From the NCBI RefSeq assembly GCF_012273515.2, contig NZ_CP050975.2, positions 1,054,001 to 1,118,000 on the forward strand: a stretch of DNA of 64,000 nt, in the 5' to 3' direction. The translations under genes and the position numbers were made by a program. Under the pieces are notes generated by a model. It was not told where the DNA came from. It searched no databases and saw only the letters and a list, made by a program, of their open reading frames with translations. Positions within the stretch are counted from its first letter, which is position 1. Each line of letters starts with the position of its first letter. The DNA is from Streptomyces sp. RPA4-2 (GTDB lineage: Bacteria > Actinomycetota > Actinomycetes > Streptomycetales > Streptomycetaceae). This document shows positions 33,044 through 41,481 of this stretch, piece by piece.

Positions 33044-33490
33044 ATGACGCTGTGCGACTACTTCTCCGCCGCTGACGATCGAGCCGCCGTCGCCGTGGGC
33101 GGATCGCCCGCGGGGCCGGGCCCGGCAGGGTTCGATGTGGTCTCCCTGAAGGGCATCGACCCGGTGGTCGCCATCGCCCGGCTCGAGGCGATCGCGACCG
33201 ACTGCAGCTACGAGGAGGCCGGTCGACGCCCTCGGTCCGGGCAGCTGTTGTCCGAGGCGGACGGCCAAGGCCCGCTCGTGTTCAGCCTGTCGGACACGCT
33301 GGTGACCGCCCTCGTCACCGCGACCCGAGGCGATTTCCGGCGCTTCGCGGAGTCGTGGTCCATGACCGCCGAACTGCGGCACAACCAGGTCGACGCCGAG
33401 ACGGCCGGGGGCGCCCTGGAAGCCCTGGCCGGCCTGGCCCGACGCGCTCAGCCGGCCGGCCTTCGCCTGTACTGCTGGTGGGCGCTGTGA
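33044..33490 (+). CDS. Conserved hypothetical protein
   Basis: A 148-residue protein starting MTLCDYFSAADDRAAVAVGG and ending RLYCWWAL. It resembles small Streptomyces hypothetical proteins beginning MTLCDYF, of unknown function, from memory. No signal peptide or membrane segment. ATG 33044 is chosen for the conserved-looking start, although the ribosome binding site is poor. It converges on the acyl-CoA dehydrogenase 25 bases away. Confidence 0.6.
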   Translation: MTLCDYFSAADDRAAVAVGGSPAGPGPAGFDVVSLKGIDPVVAIARLEAIATDCSYEEAGRRPRSGQLLSEADGQGPLVFSLSDTLVTALVTATRGDFRRFAESWSMTAELRHNQVDAETAGGALEALAGLARRAQPAGLRLYCWWAL

Positions 33491-33515
33491 CAGGCCAGGC
33501 CTCCACGACGCCAGG

Positions 33516-34706
33516 TCAACGCCGCACCCGCGGCATCCCCAGCCCGATCCACGAGATGATCTCGCGCTGGATCTCGTTGTTGCCGCCGCCGAAGGTGAAG
33601 ATCACCGCCGACCGGTAGCCGCGTTCCAGCTCGCCGTGCAGGACGGCACCCGCCGAGCCCTCCTTCAGGACACCCGGCATGGCGACGATCTCCATGAGCC
33701 AGGCGTACGCGTCCCGGCGCGCCTCGGAGCCGTACACCTTGACCGCGGAGGCGTCCTGCGGAGTGAGGGTGCCCTGCTGGACGGCGTTCACCATCTGCCA
33801 GTTCAGGAGCTTCATGGCGTCGAGCCGGGTGTGGGTCTGCGCGAGCCGGCGGCGCACCCAGGGGAGGTCGACGACCCGGCGGCCGTCGGCGAGCTTGGTC
33901 TCCATGGCCCAGCGCTGGACGTCGTGCAGGGCGCGGATCGCCATCGTGCCGTGGGCGGCGAGGGTGACGCGCTCGTGGTTGAGCTGGTTCGTGATCAGCC
34001 GCCAGCCCTTGTTCTCCTCACCGACCCGGCGGGAGACGGGGACGCGGATGTTCTCGTAGTAGCTGGCGGTGGTGTCGTGCGAGGCGAGGGTGTTGATGAG
34101 GGTGCAGGAGTAACCCGGGTCGGAGGTCGGTACGAGGAGCATGGTGATGCCCTTGTGGGGCGGGGCGTCCGGGTCGGTGCGGACGGCGAGCCACACCCAG
34201 TCGGCGGTGTCGCCGTTCGTCGTCCAGATCTTCTGCCCGTCGACCGTGTAGTGCCCGGTGGTCTCGTCGCCCTCGCGTACGGCCCGGGTCTTCAGCGCGG
34301 CCAGATCGGTGCCCGCGTCGGGCTCGCTGTAGCCGATCGCGAAGTCGATCTCGCCGGAGAGGATCCTCGGCAGGAAGTACCCCTTCTGCTCCTCGGTGCC
34401 GAACTGCATGATCGTCGGGCCGACGGTGTTCAGCGCCATCAGGGGCAGCGGTACGCCCGCCTGGGCGGCCTCGTCGAAGAAGATGAACTGCTCCATGGGC
34501 GTGAGCCCGCTGCCGCCGTACTCCTTGGGCCAGCCCGCACCGAGCCGGCCGTCCGTGCCGAGGCGGCGGATCGTCTCACGGTAGAACCGCTTCTGCGCCG
34601 CCGGATCGCCGTACCGGGCATAGGCGTTGTCGGGCACCAGCTCGGCGAAGTACTCACGCAGTTCGGTCCGCAACCGCTGCTGCTCCGGCGTGTATTCGAG
34701 ATGCAC
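33516..34706 (-). CDS. Acyl-CoA dehydrogenase, FadE26-like
   Basis: A 396-residue flavoprotein. FAD and substrate motifs include FAIGYSEPDAGTDLAALKTR, YTVDGQKIWTTNGDTADWVW and the C-terminal FTFGGGNNEIQREII. The overall pattern, including GWRLITNQLNHERVTL, is that of FadE26 (ChsE4), one subunit of the alpha2beta2 steroid side-chain dehydrogenases of actinobacteria, whose partner FadE27 is often needed. No partner gene is adjacent. GTG 34706 is preceded by CCAGGAGG. An exact KstR-consensus box lies 45 bases upstream, which supports steroid-type regulation. Confidence 0.88.
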   Translation of the reverse strand: MHLEYTPEQQRLRTELREYFAELVPDNAYARYGDPAAQKRFYRETIRRLGTDGRLGAGWPKEYGGSGLTPMEQFIFFDEAAQAGVPLPLMALNTVGPTIMQFGTEEQKGYFLPRILSGEIDFAIGYSEPDAGTDLAALKTRAVREGDETTGHYTVDGQKIWTTNGDTADWVWLAVRTDPDAPPHKGITMLLVPTSDPGYSCTLINTLASHDTTASYYENIRVPVSRRVGEENKGWRLITNQLNHERVTLAAHGTMAIRALHDVQRWAMETKLADGRRVVDLPWVRRRLAQTHTRLDAMKLLNWQMVNAVQQGTLTPQDASAVKVYGSEARRDAYAWLMEIVAMPGVLKEGSAGAVLHGELERGYRSAVIFTFGGGNNEIQREIISWIGLGMPRVRR

Positions 34707-34750
34707 GGCGCCTCCTGGCTCCCCAAGGCGGGACCTGACGGCGCACACCG

Positions 34751-34764
34751 TAGAACGTGTTCCA
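34751..34764. promoter_or_regulatory. KstR-type operator (exact consensus match)
   Basis: TAGAACGTGTTCCA matches TnnAACnnGTTnnA at every fixed position, 45 bases ahead of the FadE26-like start codon. Confidence 0.7.
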
Positions 34765-34791
34765 GAAATAGGGAATGGCGGTGACATGCGT

Positions 34792-34819
34792 AAGGGGGCG
34801 CCCCGGCGGGCGCCCCCTT
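34792..34819 (-). terminator. Terminator of cbtB
   Basis: AAGGGGGCGCCC (34792-34803) and GGGCGCCCCCTT (34808-34819) form a 12-bp stem with a four-base loop, 12 bases after the cbtB stop. Confidence 0.8.
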
Positions 34820-34831
34820 CTGTCCGGGCCG

Positions 34832-35053
34832 TCAGTGGCAGGGGAATCCGAGGAGGTGGCGGGCGTCGTGCACCCACTCGTGGACGTTCTCGCCGGACAC
34901 GAGGGAGGTGGCGCCCTGTTCGGCGCCGACGAAGTAGAGCAGGACCAGCATCAGGACGCCGAAGAAGACCGCCCACGGGACGATCGCGCCGATCGGCAGC
35001 TTGGCGGGAACGGCGGTGGGGGTGGCGGTCGGCTGGGCGACGGACTGCGCCAT
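34832..35053 (-). CDS. cbtB: Cobalt transporter accessory subunit CbtB
   Basis: A 73-residue membrane protein with one central transmembrane helix (PWAVFFGVLMLVLLYFVG) and the family's metal-binding C-terminal tail HDARHLLGFPCH. CbtB is a small subunit of a predicted cobalt transporter normally encoded with cbtA and controlled by cobalamin riboswitches. ATG 35053 has AGGAGG eight bases upstream. A cobalamin riboswitch lies in its 5' leader and a strong terminator follows directly, so cbtA is not part of this transcript; none was found elsewhere in the window. Confidence 0.9.
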   Translation of the reverse strand: MAQSVAQPTATPTAVPAKLPIGAIVPWAVFFGVLMLVLLYFVGAEQGATSLVSGENVHEWVHDARHLLGFPCH

Positions 35054-35094
35054 GGGGCGGTACCTCCTGGGGAACTCGCGTCCCGTCTCGGTGG

Positions 35095-35235
35095 TGCACA
35101 GGACGACGGCCGCGGGTCTGACTTGCTCGACCTCCGCCGCCCCTGGGAGGGGTGACGTGCGCTGGGCTTACAGTGGCGCGACCGTGCCGGACTCCCACCG
35201 GACTTCCGCCGAACCGTCGTCAATATCATCCAGAC
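35095..35235 (-). promoter_or_regulatory. Cobalamin riboswitch upstream of cbtB
   Basis: On the minus strand the leader contains the ordered conserved elements GGAAGTCCGGTGGGAGTCC, then CGCGCCACTGTAA (B12 box, complement of about 35168-35180), then CAAGTCAGACCCGC (complement near 35110-35124). This is the actinobacterial cobalamin riboswitch pattern, about 40 bases before the cbtB start. It is expected to reduce cbtB expression when adenosylcobalamin is plentiful. Exact ends are approximate. Confidence 0.88.
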
Positions 35236-35377
35236 CGTACCGCGAAGCCGGGGCCCGGCCAAGGGCGCGTGACAGCACCGCCGTTGCGCCCCGGGACCGC
35301 GGAGACGTCGGCGGATTCCCTGTTCCGGCAGGGGGTTTCGGGCACGGGCGAACACGACAGCGCACGAGAGTGAACGT

Positions 35378-35977
35378 ATGACGAGCCGAGTGATCTTGAT
35401 CTCAGCCGCGCTCAGCGCGGCGCTGCGGGAGGCCCGCTTCGACGAAGGGGGCCGGGTGGAGGCCGCGGGCCTGCGGCTCGCTCGGGCCGCCGCGGGCGCG
35501 GTCCCCGGCGCGGAGCGGCTGTGGGTCTCCCCCACCGTGCGGTGCCGCGAGACCGCCGACGCGCTGGGCCTCGACGCGGTGCTGGACGTCCCGGAGCTGG
35601 CCGGTCTGGACGTCGGCCGATGGCGTGGCGCGACCCTGGAGGAGGTCAGCTCGAAGGAACCGGAGGCGGTGGCCCAGTGGCTGGCCGATCCCGGCGCGGC
35701 ACCGCACGGCGGGGAGTCGGTGCGGGCCTTCTGCGACCGGGTGGCGGGCTGCCTCGACACGGCCGCGCGGTTGACGGGCCGGACCGTCGCCGTGGTGGAG
35801 CCGGAGGTGGTACGGGCGCTGGTGGTACGGGTGTTGGACGCACCGGAGTCGGCGTTCTGGCGGGTCGACGTACCGCCCCTGACCGCCACCGAGTTCAGCG
35901 GCCGCTCCGGGCGCTGGAACGTACGGGCCGGCCGGCCGCTCGCCCCGTCGGCGCAAGCGGGAGGCTCAGGCGGGTAG
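35378..35977 (+). CDS. Histidine-phosphatase-fold protein without catalytic residues
   Basis: A 199-residue protein of the histidine phosphatase (phosphoglycerate-mutase-like) fold: an N-terminal strand VILISAALSAALREARF where active enzymes have the RHG motif, then LWVSPTVRCRETADALGL and ELAGLDVGRWRGATLEEV. The catalytic RHG reads SAA, and the second His loop (SHGGVIR-like) reads EPEVVRA. It is therefore probably a non-catalytic relative. ATG 35378 diverges from cbtB and its riboswitch, so a role in cobalt or cobalamin handling is plausible (CobC is of this fold) but unproven. It overlaps the next convergent gene by 12 bases. Confidence 0.8.
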   Translation: MTSRVILISAALSAALREARFDEGGRVEAAGLRLARAAAGAVPGAERLWVSPTVRCRETADALGLDAVLDVPELAGLDVGRWRGATLEEVSSKEPEAVAQWLADPGAAPHGGESVRAFCDRVAGCLDTAARLTGRTVAVVEPEVVRALVVRVLDAPESAFWRVDVPPLTATEFSGRSGRWNVRAGRPLAPSAQAGGSGG

Positions 35978-36397
35978 CAGCGTCGCGAGGAAGTCCGTGC
36001 ACGCCTGGGCGCACGCGCGGCAGGCCCGCGCGCTCACTTGTGCGCCCGGACACCGGTCGAAGACGTCCGCGCACTCACGGCAGACGGACCGGCACCACTC
36101 GACCTGGACACGGATGCCCGCCTCGCCACGGTGGTGCTGCCCGTCCAGGACGAGGCAGGTCGCGTCGCACACCTCGGCGCACATGAGGCCCATACGGCGC
36201 GCGAGTTGCCGCACCTTGGGTCCGTCCGGATCCATGCAGCTCGCCCGCAGCGCACAGGCGCGGGCGCACTCGACGCAGGCCTGCGCGCAGTCGAAGCGGT
36301 CCTCCAGGAAGCGGATCGGTTCCTGCTCGGACGCCGGTGCGGACGTCTGCTTCGTCTTCGTCTTCGGCTTCGGCTTCGGCCTCGTCGTCGTGGTCAC
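35966..36397 (-). CDS. Four-helix-bundle copper-binding protein (DUF326/Csp-like)
   Basis: A 143-residue cysteine-rich protein. After a Lys/Pro/Thr tail (TTRPKPKPKTKTKQTS) come helices with CAQACVECARACALRASC, CAEVCDATC, CRSVCRECADVFDRC and CRACAQACTDF. Repeated CxxxC and CxxC spacing is the signature of the four-helix copper-storage proteins, which bind many Cu(I) ions in the bundle core. No signal peptide, so it is cytosolic (Csp3-like). GTG 36397 is chosen because upstream in-frame sequence is low complexity. The neighbouring cobalt gene hints at a small metal-homeostasis cluster, but shared regulation is not shown. Confidence 0.88.
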   Translation of the reverse strand: MTTTTRPKPKPKTKTKQTSAPASEQEPIRFLEDRFDCAQACVECARACALRASCMDPDGPKVRQLARRMGLMCAEVCDATCLVLDGQHHRGEAGIRVQVEWCRSVCRECADVFDRCPGAQVSARACRACAQACTDFLATLLPA

Positions 36398-36464
36398 CCG
36401 GCGCGGGTAGCCCCCGGGGGTCGCGCCAAACACCGCGTGGGCGACCAGCCCTCGGGGGCGCGGC

Positions 36465-36866
36465 TCACCGGCCCTGGGCCTCCGCCGCCTCCCGCGAGAT
36501 CCGCTCGAACTGCGCGCCCATGGCCTCGGAGAGCGCATGGGCCGCCGAGAGCGGGCGGACCATGACCATCAGGTCGTCGATCCTGCCGTCCTCGTCGAAG
36601 TGCAGGAAGTCGCAGCCGTTGATCTCCTTGTCGCCCACCTTCGCCGTGAAGACCAGCGCGTGGTCACGGCCGTCGGCACCCGCGATCTCCCGTACGTAGC
36701 GGAAGTCGGTGAAGACGCGGGTGACGCCGCGCAGGATGGCCGCGGTGATCGCCTTGCCCGGGTAGGGCTTGAAGGCGACGGGGCTGGTGAACACGACGTC
36801 GTCGGCCAGCAGCTCCTCGACCGCGGCGAGGTCGCCGGCCTCCACGGCCTTGCGGAAGGGGTGCAT
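36465..36866 (-). CDS. SnoaL/NTF2-like family protein
   Basis: A 133-residue NTF2-fold protein (MHPFRKAVEAGDLAAVEELL, VVFTSPVAFKPYPGK, KEINGCDFLHFDEDGRIDDL). The fold is used by small isomerases, cyclases and ligand-binding proteins; no catalytic residues identify a reaction. ATG 36866 has GGGGA upstream. It is divergently transcribed from the PadR regulator across an 86-base AT-richer gap containing two symmetrical elements and is the likely target of that repressor. Confidence 0.85.
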   Translation of the reverse strand: MHPFRKAVEAGDLAAVEELLADDVVFTSPVAFKPYPGKAITAAILRGVTRVFTDFRYVREIAGADGRDHALVFTAKVGDKEINGCDFLHFDEDGRIDDLMVMVRPLSAAHALSEAMGAQFERISREAAEAQGR

Positions 36867-36887
36867 CGGTGGTCCCCGCTCTCATAG

Positions 36888-36920
36888 TCAACTAATTGAA
36901 TAGGTGCGTAAGAGATTAGT
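36888..36920. promoter_or_regulatory. Candidate PadR operator region
   Basis: TCAACTAATTGA (36888-36899) has four-base symmetric arms, and an ACTAAT/ATTAGT pair spans 36891-36920. The core CAACTAATTG resembles the palindrome at 50673 near another PadR gene. Confidence 0.5.
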
Positions 36921-36952
36921 CGGGGGGGGTGTGTGCCGTCTAGCCTTGGCCC

Positions 36953-37519
36953 ATGGCATTGCGCAACGCGGTTCTCGCCGCGCTCCTGGAGGGTGAGGCG
37001 TCGGGATACGACCTGGCCAAGGAGTTCGACGCCTCGGTGGCCAACTTCTGGATGGCGACCCCGCAGCAGCTCTACCGGGAGCTCGAGCGGATGACGTCCG
37101 AGGGACTCATCGAGGCCCGGCTGGTGCGGCAGGACCGGCGTCCGAACAAGCGGGTCTTCTCCCTCACCGCGGCGGGCCGCGGCGCCCTGCGCGCGTTCAC
37201 GGCGGCCCCTCCGAAACCCACCGCCATCCGCGACGAACTGCTGGTCAAGGTGCAGTCCGTCGACGCGGGCGACGACGCGGCCGTACGGGCGGCGATCGCC
37301 GAGCGGCTGGAGTGGGCGCGTGCCAAGCTGGCCCGCTACGAGCGGCTGCGCGCGCGCCTGCTGGACGGCCGCACCGAGGACGAGTTCCTGGCCCGCGCGG
37401 AGCGTGTGGGCCCCTATCTCACCTTGATGCGCGGGCGCTCCTTCGAGGAGGAGAACATCCGGTGGGCGGAACGGGCCCTGGACATCCTGGAGCGGCGGGC
37501 CGCGGTGCGCCCCTCCTGA
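36953..37519 (+). CDS. PadR-family transcriptional regulator
   Basis: A 188-residue PadR regulator. The N-terminal winged HTH reads MALRNAVLAALLEGEASGYD with MATPQQLYRELERMTSEGLI, and the C-terminal dimerisation helices follow (DELLVKVQSVDAGDD, then KLARYERLRARLLDG), as in the Vir-like class 2 PadR proteins. It diverges from the SnoaL-like gene and probably represses it and itself through the symmetrical sequence at 36888-36920. The effector is unknown. Confidence 0.9.
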   Translation: MALRNAVLAALLEGEASGYDLAKEFDASVANFWMATPQQLYRELERMTSEGLIEARLVRQDRRPNKRVFSLTAAGRGALRAFTAAPPKPTAIRDELLVKVQSVDAGDDAAVRAAIAERLEWARAKLARYERLRARLLDGRTEDEFLARAERVGPYLTLMRGRSFEEENIRWAERALDILERRAAVRPS

Positions 37520-37655
37520 CCCGGGCAGGAGGTTGTTCGCCGGACCGGGGATCGCCGGAGATCCGTCCGGCAGGTCCGGGACCGCGCGACGCGAGGGGCG
37601 AGCAGCGAAGACCACGCCGTCCGGGAGCGAACCACCGGGGAATCCCGGGCCCAGG

Positions 37656-38252
37656 TCACCGGCCGGTGACCGGCACGTCCCAGGACCGGGGTCGGGTGAG
37701 CCCCTGCCACTCCTCCCGGAGCAGGGCCAGCACCGCGACGTCGTACCGGCGGCCCCGGTGCAGGCAGGCGGAGCGGCGCACCCCCTCCTGAACGAACCCC
37801 GCCCCGGCCAGGACGCCGAGGGCCCCGGTATTGGTGGTGTGGGTGACCGCCTGGACGCGGTGCATGGGCAGTTCACCGAAGGCGAGGTCGACGAGCGCGT
37901 CGACGGCGTCCGTGCCATGGCCCCGGCCCCGGTGGGCGGGGTCCAGAACCAGCATGATCTCGGCCGTGCCGTCGACCATGTCCTGGTCCGTCAGGGCGAT
38001 GTGGCCGATCGGCGTGCCGTCCGGGAGCAGGACGAGGAAGTCGTCGCGGTCGTGCTCGTCGCGGTCACGCTCGACGCGCTCGCGCACGGCGGAAAGGGAA
38101 CGCGGCCACATGCCGATCTCGTGGGCGGCCACGGGGTCGGAACGCCAGCCATGGATCAGCTCCGCGTCGTCGACGTCGAGCGGCGCGAAGGCGACGCCCC
38201 TGCCCCGCCAGCAGACCTCCCGAGGCGTCGCCGCCTCCCTTTCCTCGATCAT
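37656..38252 (-). CDS. GNAT-family N-acetyltransferase (RimJ/RimL type)
   Basis: A 198-residue acetyltransferase: VAFAPLDVDDAELIHGWRSD at the start, IGHIALTDQDMVDGTAEIML, the acetyl-CoA motif A LDPAHRGRGHGTDAVDALVD and NTGALGVLAGAGFVQEGVRR. The R-G-x-G-H-G pyrophosphate loop is intact. Its target (protein N-terminus or small molecule) cannot be told. ATG 38252. It is convergent with the PadR gene and divergent from a TetR gene; the 233-base divergent gap shows no clear operator. Confidence 0.9.
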   Translation of the reverse strand: MIEEREAATPREVCWRGRGVAFAPLDVDDAELIHGWRSDPVAAHEIGMWPRSLSAVRERVERDRDEHDRDDFLVLLPDGTPIGHIALTDQDMVDGTAEIMLVLDPAHRGRGHGTDAVDALVDLAFGELPMHRVQAVTHTTNTGALGVLAGAGFVQEGVRRSACLHRGRRYDVAVLALLREEWQGLTRPRSWDVPVTGR

Positions 38253-38485
38253 GGACGGAGGCTATCGACCGCCTGGACCGGTGGACCAGTCATTTCCGCC
38301 CCCGGCCGGCCTGCCGCGGGCGGGACCCGAATGATCCGGGTCAAGGGGTGCCGTGCGGATCAGGCCGGCCGTGGGGAGCGGCGCGAGCCGACGGGCCGCC
38401 GGAGGTCCGGCCCCGCGCGCAGCGGAACGGCTCGGGCTTCCCGACGGGATCCGGCCCCGCGAAGGTGAGCGGTTAGGCTGAGGTC

Positions 38486-39058
38486 ATGCCGTCCACACGT
38501 CGAACAGCGCGCCAGACAGACCTCCTCGAACGGCTCGTCGCCTTGCTGGCGGCGGAGGGATTCGCATCGTTCACGCTCGACGAGCTGACCGAGCGGCTGC
38601 GCTGCTCGAAGACGACGCTGTACCAACTCGCGGGAAGCAAGCAGGAGTTGGTCCGCGAGGCGGTGAAGCACTACTTCCGGGAGGCGGCCGGCGCCATCGA
38701 GAAGCAGGTGGCGGACACCTCCGCGCCGGCCGACCGCGTGGTGGTCTACCTGAACGCGGTCGCGGAGCGGTTGCGCCCGCTGTCCCGGCGATTCCTCGAC
38801 GACATGGCCCAGTTCGAACCGGCCCGTGAGGTGTACGAGGCCAACACCCGCCTCGCCGCCGCCCGGATCAGACAGCTGATCGCGGACGGCGTCGCCGCGG
38901 GCGCGTTCCGTGACGTCCATGCCGCGTTCGTGGGCGAGGTCGTGGCCGCCACCATGCAGGAGATCCAGCGGGGCGAGGTGGCCGCGCGCACCGGGCTGAG
39001 CGACGCGGAGGCATACGCGGAGCTGGCCTCGCTCATCGTGCACGCCGTCTCACCCTGA
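38486..39058 (+). CDS. TetR-family transcriptional regulator
   Basis: A 190-residue TetR regulator. The HTH is [20 protein letters not shown] followed by [17 protein letters not shown]; the remainder is the helical ligand-binding domain. It overlaps the convergent CoA-transferase gene by nine bases at the 3' end. A perfect palindrome lies between that CoA-transferase and the divergent acyl-CoA dehydrogenase, so this regulator probably controls both in response to an acyl-CoA, as many actinobacterial TetR proteins do (inference). ATG 38486 has GAGGT just upstream. Confidence 0.9.
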   Translation: MPSTRRTARQTDLLERLVALLAAEGFASFTLDELTERLRCSKTTLYQLAGSKQELVREAVKHYFREAAGAIEKQVADTSAPADRVVVYLNAVAERLRPLSRRFLDDMAQFEPAREVYEANTRLAAARIRQLIADGVAAGAFRDVHAAFVGEVVAATMQEIQRGEVAARTGLSDAEAYAELASLIVHAVSP

Positions 39059-40198
39059 CCGGACCACCGGGGTCGAGGACCCGACGCCCCAGTCGCGGAG
39101 CACCGACTCGGTGTCCGCGCCCGCCGCGCGGGGTGCCGAGGGCGGTCTGCTGGGGGTGCGCGAGAAACGCGGCGCGGGTGCGGCCTGCAGGATGCCGTCC
39201 ACCTCGACCAGGGTGCGCCGGGCCACCATGTGCGGGTGCGCGCCCGCCTCGGCGAAGGTGAGCACGGGCGTGACACACGCGTCGGTTCCGGCGAAGTGCT
39301 CCGCCCACTCGTCCCGCGTGCGGGAGGCGAACCTGCCCGCGAACCGGGACCGCAGCACCGGCCACCCGTCACGGTCGTCCTGGGCGGGCAGTTCGGCGGG
39401 GACGAGACCGAGCCCGTCGAGCAGGGCCGCGAAGAACTGCGCTTCGAGTGCGGCGACGGCCACGTACTTGCCGTCGCCGCACGCGTAGGTGTCGTAGAAG
39501 GGGGCCGCCCCGTCGAGCAGGTTCGAACTCCGTTCGTCCGACCACTCCCCCATGCCGCGCAGCGCGTACGCCATCTGGCCCAGCAGTGCGGTCCCGTCGA
39601 CCATGGCGGCGTCGACGACCTGCCCGGCGCCCGATCGGGCGCGCTCCCAGAGTGCGGCCAGGACACCCACGACCAACAGCATGGATCCGCCGCCGAAGTC
39701 CCCCACGAGGTTCAGCGGCGGGGCCGGCGGCCCGTCGTCCCGGCCCATCGCGTGCAGGACGCCGGTGAGACCGATGTAGTTCAGGTCGTGCCCGGGATCC
39801 CCGGCGAGCGGCCCGTCCTGCCCCCAGCCGGTGATCCGGGCGTAGACGAGCCGCGGGTTCGCGCCGCGGCAGTCGTCCGGACCGACCCCGAGCCGCTCGG
39901 CGACCCCTGGCCGCAGGCCCTCGATGAGTACGTCGGCCCGCGCCGCCAGGCCTCGCACGAGCGCCCGCCCCGCGGGATTCTTGAGGTCGGCGAAGACCGA
40001 CCGGCGGCCACGCTGCACGGCGTCGGCCGCGCCGGCCGGCCCCAGGCTGAGCGCCCGGCCGGACGGCCGCTCGACCCGCACCACGTCGGCGCCCAGGTCG
40101 GCCAGCACCATGGCCGCGTGCGGAGCCGGCCCGAGTCCCGCGAGTTCCAGGACGCGCAGGCCCGCGAGTGGGCCGACGGATCCCTCTCTGGACTGCAT
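39050..40198 (-). CDS. CaiB/BaiF family CoA transferase (alpha-methylacyl-CoA racemase-like)
   Basis: A 382-residue class III CoA-transferase-fold protein: [75 protein letters not shown] with the conserved Asp, and [20 protein letters not shown]. This arrangement is closest to alpha-methylacyl-CoA racemases (Amacr/Mcr), which epimerise branched acyl-CoA and sterol side-chain intermediates. ATG 40198. It diverges from an acyl-CoA dehydrogenase over a 76-base promoter that holds a palindrome. Together they form a two-enzyme unit for branched acyl-CoA oxidation. Confidence 0.88.
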   Translation of the reverse strand: MQSREGSVGPLAGLRVLELAGLGPAPHAAMVLADLGADVVRVERPSGRALSLGPAGAADAVQRGRRSVFADLKNPAGRALVRGLAARADVLIEGLRPGVAERLGVGPDDCRGANPRLVYARITGWGQDGPLAGDPGHDLNYIGLTGVLHAMGRDDGPPAPPLNLVGDFGGGSMLLVVGVLAALWERARSGAGQVVDAAMVDGTALLGQMAYALRGMGEWSDERSSNLLDGAAPFYDTYACGDGKYVAVAALEAQFFAALLDGLGLVPAELPAQDDRDGWPVLRSRFAGRFASRTRDEWAEHFAGTDACVTPVLTFAEAGAHPHMVARRTLVEVDGILQAAPAPRFSRTPSRPPSAPRAAGADTESVLRDWGVGSSTPVVRSG

Positions 40199-40217
40199 GG
40201 CTATACGGTACCAAAAA

Positions 40218-40233
40218 CGATACTGTTGTATCG
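40218..40233. promoter_or_regulatory. TetR-type palindrome in the racemase/dehydrogenase divergent promoter
   Basis: CGATACTGTTGTATCG has perfect six-base arms around TGTT. Related half-sites (TACGGTAC at 40204, CCGTATC at 40238) flank it in an AT-rich gap. The TetR gene at 38486 is the candidate binder. Confidence 0.6.
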
Positions 40234-40274
40234 ATCGCCGTATCATTATTTCCCCGAGCGACCGAGGAATCACC

Positions 40275-41465
40275 ATGCCAGCCACCCGAACGCTGCCCGC
40301 CCAGGAAGCCGTCGACCTGATCGGCCTCACCCGCGAGCTCGCCGAGAAGGAGCTCGCCCCTCGCGTCGCCGAGGCCGAAGCCGAGGAGAAGTTCCCCCGC
40401 GAGGTCTTCCGCACCCTCGGCCGGGCCGGTCTGCTGAGCCTGCCGTACGCCGAGCAGTACGGCGGTGGCGGCCAGCCGTACGAGGTCTATCTCCAGGTCG
40501 TCGAGGAGATCGCGGCCGTGTGGGCCAGCGTCGCGGTCGGCGTCTCGGTGCACGCGCTGTCCTGCTTCGCCCTCGCCGCGTTCGGCACCGAGGAGCAGAA
40601 GGACAAGTGGCTGCCCGGCATGCTCGGCGGGGAGCTGCTCGGTGCCTACTGCCTGTCCGAGGCCCATGCCGGATCCGACCCCGCGGCGATGCGCACGCGG
40701 GCCGTCAGGGACGGCGACCACTACGTGCTCGACGGTGCCAAGGCGTGGACCACGCACGGCGGGCACGCGGACTTCTACACGGTCATGGCGCGGACGTCCG
40801 ACACGGGCTCGCGGGCCATTTCCTGCTTCCTCGTCCCGGCCGACACCCCTGGCGTCATCGCCGATCCGCCCGAGCACAAGATGGGTCTGACCGGGTCGGC
40901 CACCGCCACCGTGCGCCTGGAGAACGTCCGCGTTCCCGTGGAGTACCGGATCGGCGAGGAGGGGCAGGGCCTCGCGATCGCCTTCGCCGGACTGGACTGC
41001 GGCCGCCTCGGGATCGCGGCGGTGGCCACGGGCCTGGCCCAGGGAGCGCTGGACCACGCGCTGCGGTACTCCCGCGAGCGGGAGACCTTCGGCCGCCCGA
41101 TCATCGAACACCAGGGGCTGGCCTTCGTCCTCGCGGACATGGCCGCGGCCGTGCAGGCCTCCCGCGCCACCACGCTCGCCGCCGCGCGGCTCAAGGACCA
41201 GGGACTCCCCTTCAGCTGCGAGGCGTCCATCGCCAAGCTGATCGCCACCGACAACGCCATGAAGGTCACCACCGACGCCGTCCAGGTACTGGGTGGCGCC
41301 GGATACACCCGCGACTTCCCGGTCGAGCGCTACATGCGCGAGGCCAAGGTCATGCAGATCTTCGAGGGCACCAACCAGATCCAGCGCCTGATCATCGGCC
41401 GGGCGCTGCGGGAGAACGACCGGGGCACCCTCAGGGTCCACGACCAGGAGACGCCCCGGCCCTGA
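40275..41465 (+). CDS. Acyl-CoA dehydrogenase
   Basis: A 396-residue flavoprotein with [80 protein letters not shown] and [19 protein letters not shown]. The last is the canonical FAD-binding C-terminal signature, and the position after EGTNQIQ is usual for short/branched-chain enzymes. ATG 40275. Divergent from the CoA-transferase/racemase, it would introduce the alpha-beta double bond into a CoA thioester of the correct stereochemistry. Chain specificity is not evident. It ends 16 bases before a convergent deacetylase gene. Confidence 0.92.
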   Translation: MPATRTLPAQEAVDLIGLTRELAEKELAPRVAEAEAEEKFPREVFRTLGRAGLLSLPYAEQYGGGGQPYEVYLQVVEEIAAVWASVAVGVSVHALSCFALAAFGTEEQKDKWLPGMLGGELLGAYCLSEAHAGSDPAAMRTRAVRDGDHYVLDGAKAWTTHGGHADFYTVMARTSDTGSRAISCFLVPADTPGVIADPPEHKMGLTGSATATVRLENVRVPVEYRIGEEGQGLAIAFAGLDCGRLGIAAVATGLAQGALDHALRYSRERETFGRPIIEHQGLAFVLADMAAAVQASRATTLAAARLKDQGLPFSCEASIAKLIATDNAMKVTTDAVQVLGGAGYTRDFPVERYMREAKVMQIFEGTNQIQRLIIGRALRENDRGTLRVHDQETPRP

Positions 41466-41481
41466 CCACACGCCTCGCGGG

